The notes under the pieces are model-generated. The model saw nothing but the letters and a program-made list of their open reading frames with translations, did no database searches and was not told where the DNA came from. From CAYJEO01 sp044432805 (lineage in GTDB: Bacteria > Bacillota_I > Bacilli_A > RF39 > UBA660): a DNA stretch of 40,715 nucleotides. The stretch is taken from positions 1 through 40,715 of the forward strand of contig JAWXUI010000009.1 in NCBI GenBank assembly GCA_044432805.1, given 5' to 3'. A program made the translations under genes and the position numbers. Below, piece by piece: positions 1 to 8,977 of the stretch (the first letter of the stretch is position 1; the number at the start of each line of letters is the position of its first letter).

Positions 1-1617
1 ATAATATTTACTTGCTAATCCAAAGTGTCCAATATTGCTCTTATCATAGATTGCTTTTTGCATGCTTCTTAATAATAATGAAGATAAAATATGAAATTCT
101 TTTTTATCTTTTAATTCTAATAAAATTGCTTGCATAGTTTTAGGCGTAATATTTGCTTTATCTGTTGTTATATTATAACCAAGAACTTTTATAAATTTCA
201 AGAAATTTTCTACTCTTTCTTCTTTTGGGATTCCGTGTATTCTATAAATAAATGGTAAATCCATAAAGTATATATGCGTTGCTACAGTTTCATTAGCCGC
301 AATCATAAAGTCTTCTATTAATTTTTCTCCAGTTCCTCTGTCTCTTAATTTAACGTCTACAGCTTCACCTTGTTCATTTACAATTATTTTTGATTCATCT
401 ATATTAAAGTCAATATATCCTCTTTTATCTTTATTTGCTCTTAAAATATCTGCTAAATCTTTCATTAACGATAATTTTTCTGTAAATGGTTCATAACCTT
501 CATTAACTTTATTATTTTCTAAATAATCGTTAACTGATGTATAAGTCATTTTTATTTTAGAGTTTATTACACTTTCAAATATATTATAATCCACTACATT
601 ACCATCTTTATCAATTTCCATTGAACAAGACATTGCTAGTCTATCTACATTTGGGTTTAATGAACATATTCCATTTGATAGTTTATGTGGTAACATAGGT
701 ATTACTCTATCTGCTAAGTATACAGATGTTCCTCTATCATAAGCTTCTTTATCAATTTCTGTGTTTTCTTTTACATAATATGATACATCTGCTATATGAA
801 CACCTAAGTTATAATTTCCATTTTCTAATTTTTCTATAGATATAGCATCATCAATATCTTTTGTATCTGCTCCATCTATTGTGAATATTATTTCTTCTCT
901 TAGATCTTTTCTACCAATCATTTCTTCTTCTTTTACGCTTTGTGGTATTTTATCTAATTCATTTAATACTTCTTCACTAAAAACTGTGTTTATCCCATAT
1001 TTATATACAATGGACAAGATATCAACACCTGGATCATTTTTATGTCCTAAAACTTCTAAAATTTCTCCGTTATAATTATTGTTTTGTAGTTTATTAGTTA
1101 CTTTTACTAATACTTTATTACCATCTACAGCACCATTTGGATTAGGAATAGTTATATCTAATTTTACTTTTTCATCGTCTAATTTTATTTTACCTTTTCC
1201 ATTTTCTTCATAGAATTCTCCAACCATTGGTCTAATTTTTCGATCAACAATTCTTACTATTCTACCTTCTAATTCTATTCCCTTTTTACTAGTTATTTCA
1301 ACAACAACAGTGTCTCCATGAATCGCATTATTAATATTATTTGGTGCGACAAAAACATCAATATCACCTTCAATGTCAACAAACCCAAATCCTTTTTTAT
1401 GAGTGATCATTTTTCCTAGTTGTAGATTACTATTATTAAATATCATATACTTATCTTTATTTGTTCTATAAAGTTTTAAAGTATCTTCTAAATTATTAAG
1501 TGCTTTTAGTAATTCTTTCAATTCATCAATTGTTTTTAAATCTAAGTGGTCATTTATTTCAGATACACTTAAAGCTATTTTCTCTTTTTCTAATAATATT
1601 AAAATTCTTTCTTCCAT
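1..1617 (-). CDS. rnr: Ribonuclease R (3' part cut by window edge)
   Basis: This is a processive 3'-5' exoribonuclease of the RNase II/RNB family that degrades structured RNA in the cytoplasm. The visible 539 residues stay open to position 1, so the end of the RNB domain and the C-terminal S1 domain lie outside the window. Residues about 246-258 read TIDGADTKDIDDA, the RNB catalytic signature, with aspartates at 248, 254, 256 and 257. The last visible residues, IGHFGLASKYY, match the RNB segment that precedes the TSPIRRYPD motif. N-terminal helical and cold-shock-type OB domains fit the first 200 residues. The ATG at 1617 follows an AGAAGGTGA ribosome site. A TATAAT box at 1638-1643 and a terminator ending the upstream gene indicate separate transcription. 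The family call is certain; the R rather than II subtype is inferred from the long N-terminus. Confidence 0.96.
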   Translation of the reverse strand, partial: MEERILILLEKEKIALSVSEINDHLDLKTIDELKELLKALNNLEDTLKLYRTNKDKYMIFNNSNLQLGKMITHKKGFGFVDIEGDIDVFVAPNNINNAIHGDTVVVEITSKKGIELEGRIVRIVDRKIRPMVGEFYEENGKGKIKLDDEKVKLDITIPNPNGAVDGNKVLVKVTNKLQNNNYNGEILEVLGHKNDPGVDILSIVYKYGINTVFSEEVLNELDKIPQSVKEEEMIGRKDLREEIIFTIDGADTKDIDDAISIEKLENGNYNLGVHIADVSYYVKENTEIDKEAYDRGTSVYLADRVIPMLPHKLSNGICSLNPNVDRLAMSCSMEIDKDGNVVDYNIFESVINSKIKMTYTSVNDYLENNKVNEGYEPFTEKLSLMKDLADILRANKDKRGYIDFNIDESKIIVNEQGEAVDVKLRDRGTGEKLIEDFMIAANETVATHIYFMDLPFIYRIHGIPKEERVENFLKFIKVLGYNITTDKANITPKTMQAILLELKDKKEFHILSSLLLRSMQKAIYDKSNIGHFGLASKYY

Positions 1618-1637
1618 ATATTTCACCTTCTATATTT

Positions 1638-1643
1638 ATTATA
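1638..1643 (-). promoter_or_regulatory. -10 box for rnr
   Basis: A perfect TATAAT is seen on the minus strand 20 bases upstream of the rnr start codon. No convincing -35 is visible at 16-18 bases. It lies just downstream of the rmuC terminator, which fits a separate rnr transcript. Confidence 0.5.
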
Positions 1644-1672
1644 GAGTATATTTTAATAAATACATAGTTTTA

Positions 1673-1704
1673 TTTAAAAAAAATTTACATTTTACTGTAA
1701 ATTT
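1673..1704 (-). terminator. Intrinsic terminator after rmuC
   Basis: Arms 1681-1689 (AAATTTACA) and 1696-1704 pair as a 9-bp hairpin with a six-base loop. On the minus strand the hairpin is followed by a run of T. It overlaps the rmuC stop codon at 1692-1694. Confidence 0.75.
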
Positions 1705-2750
1705 TGCTCTATTTGATCTATTTCTACTTGGTTTATAGAAGAAAACCTTTTTGTTATCTTCTCGCTTGTTGTATGTAATTCAATTACACTTTTATTTACT
1801 GTCTCAATACTTCTTGATAGTTTGTCCCATCTTTCTTTATATCTTTGAAATTCTGTTGATAATAAGTTAAGTTCTTTATGTATTACAGAGGCATACTTAT
1901 CTCTTTCAATATTTTTCATTATAACTTGTATTGTTGTCAAAGTAGATATTAAAGTAGTCGGGCTTGTTATCCATACTCTTTTTTTATAAGCATATTCAAC
2001 TATTTCATTGTGATATGCGTTTAATTCAGCAAAGATTGCTTCTGCTGGTAGAAATAAAATTGCTTGATCACTTGTTATTCCATCTATTATATATTTACTA
2101 GCTATTGCATCTATATGTTTTTTCATATCTAATTTGAAGTTTTTTTCAAATATACTTTTTTGATGTTTATTTTGTATCATTAAATTATAATTTTCTAATG
2201 GAAATTTTGAATCTATTGAAATTGTTCCTAGTGGTGATGGTGCGAATAAAACACAATCTGCTATAGTGTTATTGGGAAATGTATATTGCATTTTATATAT
2301 TAAATCATTATTTTCTCCAAATATATTAGACATTATATTTTTTAAATTAACTTCCCCAAAAATCCCACGTGTTTTTTTATCTGTTAATACGCTTTGAAGT
2401 GACACAATATCAGTTGATAATGTTTCAATTTTCTTTTGTGCTTCATCTATTTTAGATAATCTTTCTAATACATTAGTAAATGTTCGGTTTGTTTTTTCAA
2501 AGTTTTCATCTAATCTTTCATTTACTTTGTCATTAATTAGTCTTAGTCTATTTTCTAAATTATTGTTTAATTTATCAAAATCTTCAACTAAATTTTTATT
2601 TAAAGAATCTTTAAAAGTATTTAATTCTTTTATTGTATTTATTTCTAATTTTCCTAAACGTTCTGTTATATTCGATTCATTATTTTTAAATAAAGAAATT
2701 ATTATTAAAATAAGTATTATTATTAACAGTGTAATTATTATATATTCCAT
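1692..2750 (-). CDS. rmuC: DNA recombination protein RmuC homologue
   Basis: RmuC-family proteins are membrane-tethered, coiled-coil proteins with a PD-(D/E)XK-like core, implicated in limiting recombination at inverted repeats; the biochemical activity is poorly defined. Residues 3-22 form one membrane segment, about 25-125 are charged heptad-like coiled coil, and about 130-300 are the conserved core with IDSKFPLENYNLM and FLPAEAIFAEL, both typical of the family. At 352 residues it is shorter than the E. coli protein. The ATG at 2750 has an AGGAGG site lying in the 8-base gap after the VTT-protein gene, so the two are co-transcribed. A terminator overlaps its stop. Confidence 0.93.
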   Translation of the reverse strand: MEYIIITLLIIILILIIISLFKNNESNITERLGKLEINTIKELNTFKDSLNKNLVEDFDKLNNNLENRLRLINDKVNERLDENFEKTNRTFTNVLERLSKIDEAQKKIETLSTDIVSLQSVLTDKKTRGIFGEVNLKNIMSNIFGENNDLIYKMQYTFPNNTIADCVLFAPSPLGTISIDSKFPLENYNLMIQNKHQKSIFEKNFKLDMKKHIDAIASKYIIDGITSDQAILFLPAEAIFAELNAYHNEIVEYAYKKRVWITSPTTLISTLTTIQVIMKNIERDKYASVIHKELNLLSTEFQRYKERWDKLSRSIETVNKSVIELHTTSEKITKRFSSINQVEIDQIEQNLQ

Positions 2751-2758
2751 AAAACCTC

Positions 2759-3343
2759 CTAGATTATATTAAATTTTTTATTTATTATTTTTGATAATAT
2801 AAATGTTAATGTCATAAATAGAATTATTAAAAATACTATTCTTATATCTGTAATACTTTGAATTAGTGTCGTACCTATAAATGCCCAGAAGTAAACCATA
2901 CTTAATTTTCCTAAAATAAGAGCACTTATAAATTTTTTATAGGACATATTGGATATCCCACATGCTATGTTTATTAAGAAAGCTGGGGTAAACGGTAGTG
3001 ATGATATTAGCACTAAACTACTAAAATCCATATTTGATATAATTTTTTGTGAATTTTTAAAAAAATAAGTATTTTCAATTTTTTTAAATATTGGTATTTT
3101 AATTCCTTTTCTAATAAGAAAAAACGCTAAAGAACACCCTATTAATGTTGCTATATAAGATAAAATAAAACCAGTGAAATTTCCAAATATTATTATATTC
3201 ACTGTTATAAATGCCGATAAGGGAATCATCGGAAATATTGATTCTAAATTAATTATCAAAAAACATACCAAAAGACATAGAAATTCATTATTTACAGATA
3301 ATTCTTTAATATATTGCACTACTTCTATAATTATTGCTTCCAT
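2759..3343 (-). CDS. TVP38/TMEM64-family (VTT domain) membrane protein
   Basis: This 194-residue integral membrane protein carries the VTT (DedA-like, SNARE-associated) fold. Residues about 27-60 hold the motif region with IFPMIPLSAF before a hydrophobic segment. A second re-entrant-like region, LPFTPAFLINIACGISNM (about 116-133), is the family's FxP/G-rich motif. Further membrane helices follow at about 135-158 and 166-185. Eukaryotic and bacterial relatives act as lipid scramblases or in membrane homeostasis; the substrate here cannot be told. The start is ATG with a GGTGAG site. A TATAAT box lies just upstream (3361-3366). It sits 8 bases before rmuC in the same transcript. Confidence 0.85.
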   Translation of the reverse strand: MEAIIIEVVQYIKELSVNNEFLCLLVCFLIINLESIFPMIPLSAFITVNIIIFGNFTGFILSYIATLIGCSLAFFLIRKGIKIPIFKKIENTYFFKNSQKIISNMDFSSLVLISSLPFTPAFLINIACGISNMSYKKFISALILGKLSMVYFWAFIGTTLIQSITDIRIVFLIILFMTLTFILSKIINKKFNII

Positions 3344-3375
3344 ATTCTCACCATATTTATATTATATATGATTTA

Positions 3376-3404
3376 TAAAAAAATATCTAGATTACTAGAT
3401 ATTT
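3376..3404 (-). terminator. Terminator at the end of the rhodanese gene
   Basis: A perfect 10-bp stem (AAATATCTAG, arms 3381-3390 and 3395-3404) with an ATTA loop is followed on the minus strand by T residues. It overlaps the rhodanese stop codon at 3395-3397 and closes transcription coming from the secretion locus. Confidence 0.75.
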
Positions 3405-3685
3405 CCTTCTAAAATATATGCTTCATATCCGCCTATTATATTTACTAATTTAAATCCTTGTTTAGATAACATAGAACAAACTTTTTTTGTTGCTATTCCT
3501 TGTTGACAATAAATATAGTAAAACTCATTTTTTTTTAAATATTTATTGGGGTCTATAATTAGTTTTTCATATGGGATATGTGTAGCATAAGGTAGATGAT
3601 TAAAATTGTATTTTTCTACACTTCTAATATCAATAATATTATTTTTTTTATTTAATTTTAGAAATTCATTTATAGAAATACTCAT
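3395..3685 (-). CDS. Single-domain rhodanese-like protein
   Basis: This 96-residue protein is one rhodanese domain, a sulfurtransferase fold that carries sulfur as a persulfide on a loop cysteine. It shows the opening IDIRS near residue 18, the HLPYATHIPY segment (30-39), and the active loop YIYCQQGIATKK with the catalytic candidate Cys60. The C-terminal GGYEAY is also typical. There is no signal peptide, so it is cytosolic. The start is ATG with an AGGAGG site. It lies 47 bases after the coupling-protein gene with no intervening terminator, so it may be read through from the type IV secretion operon. A functional link to secretion is not supported. Confidence 0.88.
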   Translation of the reverse strand: MSISINEFLKLNKKNNIIDIRSVEKYNFNHLPYATHIPYEKLIIDPNKYLKKNEFYYIYCQQGIATKKVCSMLSKQGFKLVNIIGGYEAYILEGNI

Positions 3686-3732
3686 ATTACCTCCTATTAT
3701 AGGATATTACTATCTATAATAGTTGTGTGTTT

Positions 3733-6288
3733 TTATTCATCATCACTGAAGAAATCATCAAAGAATTGATCATCTGTAATATCATATTCTTCCACTTCTT
3801 CATAAGATTGTATTGGTTTTTCTATATTTATTTGTTTTTCTACTAATGGTTGCTCAATTGGTTTTTCTATGTTTTTGTTTTCAACTACTGGTTGCACAAT
3901 TGGCTTTTCCACAGGTTTGTTTTCAATAATTGGTTGCACAATTGGCTTTTCCACAGGTTTGTTTTCAATAATTGGTTGCGTAATTGGCTTTTCCACAGGT
4001 TTACTTTCAATAATTGGTTTCAAAATCGATTTTTCCACAGGTTTATTATCAATAATTGGATTACTTTCTACATTATTAATAACATTTTTTGTTACAACTG
4101 GTTTACTACTTTCGACTTTTGGCCTAGCATTAGAAAATTTAATATCATCATTCATAATCGGTGACATTGGAATATTTGCAGGTTTATCTTTTCTTACAGG
4201 CATTGCAACATTTTGAATTTGATTGGTTTCTGTTGTAATATTTTTAGTTTCTACTGTTTTCTTATTATCCATCGCAGGTTTTACTTCTGCACTAATTGGC
4301 TCTTTAATTTGGCCTTTTTCTACTTTTTCATCATCTTCTAATTCAGCTATTTTTGCATCTATTCTCTTAATTAAATCATCAAAGTTTGCATTTCCTGGAG
4401 CTTTTCCATTTGGTTGTTGACTTTGCATAAATGGATTATTAGAAGGCATAGCATTATTTTGTGGTTTTTGAGCAAAAGGATTATAATTAGGATTATTAAA
4501 TGGATTAGCACCTGGATTAGGCATACCCATTCCCATACCCGGATCAGTAATACCATTTTTCTCCATTTTTTCTTTTCTTTTCTCTTGACAGAAAGTTTGA
4601 ATATCAAATAATTGAACAGGTGCTTTTTCTCTTTGAACATACGCGGCTTTCGGATATGCTCTTCCCCATTTTCCATCGCGTTCCATTTTCCAGTCATGCA
4701 TCATTTTTGTTTTAAAAGGAAAACTTCTTATTCTCATTACGACAACAGTTCCTTCTTCTAAACGCTGTAAGTCACTTACTGTAACTAATGGAGTAGAAGC
4801 AGTTTTATCTTTTTCTTTCGATTTTTTTTCTCCACAAAGTTTTGAAATTTCTTCTAATGAAGCTAATTCATTACTTATTAAGTAAATAGTATTACCACAG
4901 TTACCTTTTATTGTATCACCATTTTCTTTACCGTAAACTTGAGTTAATTGGGCAAAGTTTTGAATGATAAATGTAAATCTAATATTTCTACTTCTCGCAG
5001 CTGTTACCATTGTTGTTACATCTTTTAATGGTGGCATATTAGCAAATTCATCTAATATAAAGTTTGTTTTAAACGGTAATTTACCGCCACTTTCTTGTGC
5101 TACATCAATTAAAGTTTCATAACATTGTTTGATAAATATTGTAACTAATGAGTGATAAGTCTTCTTTTCATCTTGAATAATTAAAAATACTGCTGTCTTT
5201 TTTCTACCAATATCCTTCATATCAAAATCACTATGACTTAACATTTCAGATAAATTTTCTCTTGATGTAAATAATTTGATTTTTTGTTTAAAAACAGATA
5301 AGATACTACTTTTGGTATCAGATGGTGCCATCAATGTAGAAGCAACATTTACGTAAGCTGGACTTGCTTTACTTTTATAACTAAAGTAGTCTTTTATAAA
5401 TGTTGTTCCCATAAATTTATCTTCACCAACAGTTGTCATTAAATTTATTGTGTTTAAGTTTATTTCTTCTTCTTTTGCATCTTCAAAGATTGCTAAAGAT
5501 AGACCTGTAAAATAGTCAGCAGATGTTTTTTCCCAGAAAGGGTCACTGCTTTTAGCGTTTTCATCATATAAGATATTCATGGCTAAGTCATCAAGTAACT
5601 CATTGGCCTTATCAGCATTTCCTTCTCTATATAAACTATAAGGTAATGTCATTGGATTCCATGCGCTTCCTCTTTGAGGATCACGGAAATTTAGAACAAC
5701 AACATTATATCCTCTTTCTCTAAGCATCTCAGCATTTTTTTCATATATTTCACCTTTGGGGTCAGTGATAAGCATTGATTCACCTTTTTTTGCTAGTAAT
5801 CTAACCATTGGTTGAACAATGATTTGTGTTTTTCCGGCTCCGGTAGAACCGATTACTAAGTTGTGATATTCTCCACCATCTACCCATAATTCTTTACCAT
5901 TATTCATAATTGGTATTCCGGCTACATCACTAGTATCACTTGTAAAATTTACTTTACTCAATTCTCTTTTCATTTCTTTTGGTTCCATCCAACGAGAATA
6001 TCCTTCTTCTTTGGTTTTACCAATACGAAATCCAGTTCCTTTTTCCATATCAAAGAAATAAGATGAAACTGAAGCAAATACAGCGATTAATGTACCTAAA
6101 TAGAAAACCATCGTCGGTGCAAAAAATTCAGGAGTAAAAGCAGGCAGTGGATTAAATCCCCATAATGTTCCTGTATCTAAAAATTCATAAGCGTTTAGCA
6201 CAGCTAAAGCTATCAAGAACAAAAGTACTATTGCAAATATTATAAAAAGAAATACATCTTTTGACTCTGCTCTAAATTTTAATTTCAT
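3733..6288 (-). CDS. virD4: VirD4/TraG-like type IV secretion coupling ATPase
   Basis: This is the inner-membrane ATPase that recruits substrates to a type IV secretion channel. Two membrane helices lie at about 12-34 and 58-79. The cytosolic motor has Walker A GSTGAGKT (147-154), TDPKGE (175-180) and Walker B ILDEF (411-415), followed by ARSRNIRFTFIIQN, all typical of Gram-positive VirD4/TraG proteins. After about residue 580 comes a non-family tail: a Met/Pro/Asn-rich stretch, a charged region with a short coiled-coil-like segment, five 14-residue repeats built on KPVEKPI-x-QPIIEN (749-818), and a very acidic end (828-851). The start is ATG with a GGGGG site 15 bases after the lipoprotein gene. 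It is the last gene of the operon. No relaxase is nearby, so the substrate may be protein, or DNA supplied from elsewhere. Confidence 0.94.
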   Translation of the reverse strand: MKLKFRAESKDVFLFIIFAIVLLFLIALAVLNAYEFLDTGTLWGFNPLPAFTPEFFAPTMVFYLGTLIAVFASVSSYFFDMEKGTGFRIGKTKEEGYSRWMEPKEMKRELSKVNFTSDTSDVAGIPIMNNGKELWVDGGEYHNLVIGSTGAGKTQIIVQPMVRLLAKKGESMLITDPKGEIYEKNAEMLRERGYNVVVLNFRDPQRGSAWNPMTLPYSLYREGNADKANELLDDLAMNILYDENAKSSDPFWEKTSADYFTGLSLAIFEDAKEEEINLNTINLMTTVGEDKFMGTTFIKDYFSYKSKASPAYVNVASTLMAPSDTKSSILSVFKQKIKLFTSRENLSEMLSHSDFDMKDIGRKKTAVFLIIQDEKKTYHSLVTIFIKQCYETLIDVAQESGGKLPFKTNFILDEFANMPPLKDVTTMVTAARSRNIRFTFIIQNFAQLTQVYGKENGDTIKGNCGNTIYLISNELASLEEISKLCGEKKSKEKDKTASTPLVTVSDLQRLEEGTVVVMRIRSFPFKTKMMHDWKMERDGKWGRAYPKAAYVQREKAPVQLFDIQTFCQEKRKEKMEKNGITDPGMGMGMPNPGANPFNNPNYNPFAQKPQNNAMPSNNPFMQSQQPNGKAPGNANFDDLIKRIDAKIAELEDDEKVEKGQIKEPISAEVKPAMDNKKTVETKNITTETNQIQNVAMPVRKDKPANIPMSPIMNDDIKFSNARPKVESSKPVVTKNVINNVESNPIIDNKPVEKSILKPIIESKPVEKPITQPIIENKPVEKPIVQPIIENKPVEKPIVQPVVENKNIEKPIEQPLVEKQINIEKPIQSYEEVEEYDITDDQFFDDFFSDDE
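3835..4044 (-). repeat. Five 42-bp tandem repeats in the virD4 tail
   Basis: In-frame 42-bp units encode 14-residue blocks starting KPVEK or KNIEK with a PII or PVV centre. The central copies are nearly identical and the end copies diverge. This suggests recent expansion by slippage or recombination, so the copy number is likely to vary between strains. Confidence 0.9.
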
Positions 6289-6303
6289 AAAATCAATCCC
6301 CCA

Positions 6304-6939
6304 CTATATTTTATTTCGTTCGCTATTTTTTCTTTTTACAAATAATATTGTTCCTGTTATTCCTACTAACAAAATAACTACAACTGATAAAAGTACAAAA
6401 GTTTCCATATCATTATTATAACTTTTACTAATAACTATTTCAATAGGATTATTAGTATAATTATCATTATTAAATTCCCAAATATATTTATTATCTTCAA
6501 TTATGCTAGCATTATTAGATATGACGTCATGATTAGTAGTAATAATTACTCTTATACTATCTGCTGTTATATAATCTTGAACTAAACAATTAAATTGATT
6601 GCTCGTTGATATATAGTAATTATCACTATCTTCACTAAAATCATATTCATCATAACAATAGGCAATTGCTAATGAATTTTGATATTCTTCATATGTAAAT
6701 GAATAATCATATGTAACACTATTTTCTGATGTTTCTAAATTATAAAGTTTTCCGTTCCATAGTTCGTATAATGCATATCTATCTGTACCTATTAAATAGT
6801 TTTTATCATTTTCTTCATCTTCATCAAAATAAAATGTTATATTTTCATTAAATTGACCATTTTTTATTTCTAATTCATAATCTACAGTGCAACCAGTTAA
6901 TAATAAAGTTATTATAAAAATTAAAATTATCTTTTTCAT
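6304..6939 (-). CDS. Lipoprotein with a C-terminal membrane anchor, T4SS-associated
   Basis: This 211-residue protein was not matched to a named family. It opens with a type II signal peptide (residues 1-16) ending in the lipobox LLTGC, so Cys17 should be lipidated on the outer face. The body (about 18-178) is acidic, Asp/Glu/Tyr/Asn-rich and contains two further cysteines. A second membrane helix (about 181-202) is followed by the basic tail KRKNSERNKI, so the protein would be held in the membrane at both ends with the loop outside. It sits 1 base after the CHAP gene and 15 before virD4, inside the secretion operon. A structural role in the extracellular part of the channel is inferred. Confidence 0.72.
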   Translation of the reverse strand: MKKIILIFIITLLLTGCTVDYELEIKNGQFNENITFYFDEDEENDKNYLIGTDRYALYELWNGKLYNLETSENSVTYDYSFTYEEYQNSLAIAYCYDEYDFSEDSDNYYISTSNQFNCLVQDYITADSIRVIITTNHDVISNNASIIEDNKYIWEFNNDNYTNNPIEIVISKSYNNDMETFVLLSVVVILLVGITGTILFVKRKNSERNKI

Positions 6940-6940
6940 A

Positions 6941-8959
6941 TTACACCTCGTCTAATAAATAAATATATCCTAAAAAAGTATAACCATTATAACTAGAGAT
7001 CCAATCAGTATCTACTACTTTAGTTTGAACATTTACATCTGCCCATCCAGTACTATAATCCCAAGTTCCATCTGATGTTTTTGTTCTCCAACCATGAGAA
7101 ATAAGCATAGTTCCGTCATCGTATACAGCTTCTACTATCGCAACATGTCCATATTGAGTATTACCGCCCCAAACAATAATAGAACCTGCTTTGGCGGCAT
7201 TTATATCTGTTGAACTTCCAAATGCATTTCTAAGAGTATCATTCCACCAGTCCTTGGCATTGCCATAGCTAGCGTTTAATAATGCTACAGCTTCAGCTTT
7301 TGCCGTTTCATCAGCTACTAAATTACTAATAATTTCAATAGCTCTTGATCTAACATACCAAACACATTGTCCTAAATTACTTGCCGAACCATCATAATAT
7401 GGATTTGATTCTAATGGAAATCCTATGTCTACCAGTGTTCCACTAAATTCACCAGTCAAATTTCCAGAACTACCATAAGATGCATTTCCTGATACAAGAT
7501 TACCAGATGAATCATAAACGTTTGCGTCTGCAAACATATTATAAGAATCTTTTTGTTCGAAAATTTCCGAAATAATATTTTCAATATATTGATCCTTTTC
7601 ACCATCAGCCCACTCTTTAGTTTTTAATGAACAATTATCGCAATCCAAAAACATATATGGTATAAAAAATTCTGTTAAATAAGCTTTATATTTAGTGTAA
7701 TCATTAACCATTTCGAAAGTATATACCGGATATGTATCCACATAAATTGCTTCGTTTGTTTCTTCATCATATCCGACAAATTCTGGTAAACATTCTACAT
7801 ATTCAGAAGAAATGATTGAATCATCTTCTGAATAACCAAAAAATTCATCTGAATAACTATCGTCTTGATAAAATCCAAAACCAATTACAGAACTATAGTA
7901 AGAAGATAATACACTATCAAAAAGCCAATTATTCCCTGTTATATCAGCTGTTGAATTCGCTTCATAAGCCCAACTAAAAGTAATACCTTTAAAAAAGTCA
8001 TTTACATTATCTTTTACTGTTCCCAAAAATACATTTTGATAATATGCAACAGGATCAATATACTGAGCACTAAAATTTTCCCACCATCCAGGTTTTTCTG
8101 TAGTACAACTTTGTGTTACTTTAGTAGATACTAATGCTCCCGTTAATCCTCTATTCCAAGGTAATAATGTAAGATAATTTCCTACCCATATATTAGCCCA
8201 TCTATAAAATGATTCTGAATCCTCAGCGTTAAATCCAACAGCCGAATCTCCAAGAGTAGCTGACACTTCACTATCTGTTAATTCTTCTGCTGTACCATCT
8301 TCATCAATCCAGATACTTGCATCTATTAATTTTCCATAATTCAATGTCGCAGATATTAATGCACTATCTAAGTTACCTAAATTATCTCCCGTTTCAGTAA
8401 ATAATTTATATTGCTGAATCATTAAATTATTATAAACTTCGTTTTCTGTACCTACAGCACCATCACCGGTTAAATAATTAATCGTTTTATTAATAGTTAG
8501 TGACACATTTGCTCCAAATTCATTTAGTGATTCCTGAATTGAATTCATTACATTATCAATAGACATTAATTGTAAAAATGAAATTATAAAAAGTATTAAA
8601 AAAAGAAAAATAGTCGATGAAATACCTGCAATTATCAAATATATTTTAATTGTTTTTGTTACTTCCTTTTTAGCAATTTGTGTAGCTAATGCTCCTGCGG
8701 CATCTGCTAATGGTCCACTTAATGCACCGCCTGTAGCTGTTGTTATTGCAGTGCTAGCACCTTTTTCAGCTACTTTATCAAATTGTTTTTCAGCCCCACT
8801 TTTTTCTTCTTCACTTTTACCAGCTATTTTATTACCAACTTCTCTACCAGCATTAGAAGCCATATCATTTATATTATGGCCAGATGCTATATTTTGCAAT
8901 TTACTTGCCGTAGCGTTATCAGTATTTTCACTATGTAAATTTTTAAATCCATTGTCCAT
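6941..8959 (-). CDS. Membrane-anchored CHAP-domain cell-wall hydrolase (VirB1-like role)
   Basis: Residues 1-100 are a Gly/Ala-rich, probably cytosolic region with no signal peptide. One long membrane helix (about 105-130) follows, then an extracellular part of more than 500 residues. The last 165 residues are a CHAP domain (NlpC/P60-like cysteine amidase or endopeptidase): catalytic Cys532 in GQCVWYV and His605 in YGHVAIVE. Gram-positive T4SS loci regularly encode such an enzyme to open peptidoglycan for the channel. The region between the helix and CHAP (about 135-500) is acidic and aromatic; I recognise no lysozyme-like (SLT) catalytic pattern in it. The ATG has a strong AGGTGGTGA site. 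The gene is 18 bases after virB4 and abuts the lipoprotein gene. Confidence 0.86.
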   Translation of the reverse strand: MDNGFKNLHSENTDNATASKLQNIASGHNINDMASNAGREVGNKIAGKSEEEKSGAEKQFDKVAEKGASTAITTATGGALSGPLADAAGALATQIAKKEVTKTIKIYLIIAGISSTIFLFLILFIISFLQLMSIDNVMNSIQESLNEFGANVSLTINKTINYLTGDGAVGTENEVYNNLMIQQYKLFTETGDNLGNLDSALISATLNYGKLIDASIWIDEDGTAEELTDSEVSATLGDSAVGFNAEDSESFYRWANIWVGNYLTLLPWNRGLTGALVSTKVTQSCTTEKPGWWENFSAQYIDPVAYYQNVFLGTVKDNVNDFFKGITFSWAYEANSTADITGNNWLFDSVLSSYYSSVIGFGFYQDDSYSDEFFGYSEDDSIISSEYVECLPEFVGYDEETNEAIYVDTYPVYTFEMVNDYTKYKAYLTEFFIPYMFLDCDNCSLKTKEWADGEKDQYIENIISEIFEQKDSYNMFADANVYDSSGNLVSGNASYGSSGNLTGEFSGTLVDIGFPLESNPYYDGSASNLGQCVWYVRSRAIEIISNLVADETAKAEAVALLNASYGNAKDWWNDTLRNAFGSSTDINAAKAGSIIVWGGNTQYGHVAIVEAVYDDGTMLISHGWRTKTSDGTWDYSTGWADVNVQTKVVDTDWISSYNGYTFLGYIYLLDEV

Positions 8960-8977
8960 TGAATCACCACCTAATTA

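Noticed and set aside
3693..3701. TATAAT upstream of the rhodanese gene as a promoter
   Set aside because: It touches the ribosome site, so a transcript from it would start downstream of that site.
3700..3732. Terminator at the end of the virD4 gene
   Set aside because: Only a 5-bp A/T stem without a T run is visible; read-through into the rhodanese gene is more likely.
3850..4216. Plus-strand open frames across the virD4 tail
   Set aside because: They are mirror frames of the 42-bp repeats in the virD4 gene, with no ribosome site and repetitive Phe/Trp/Asn content.
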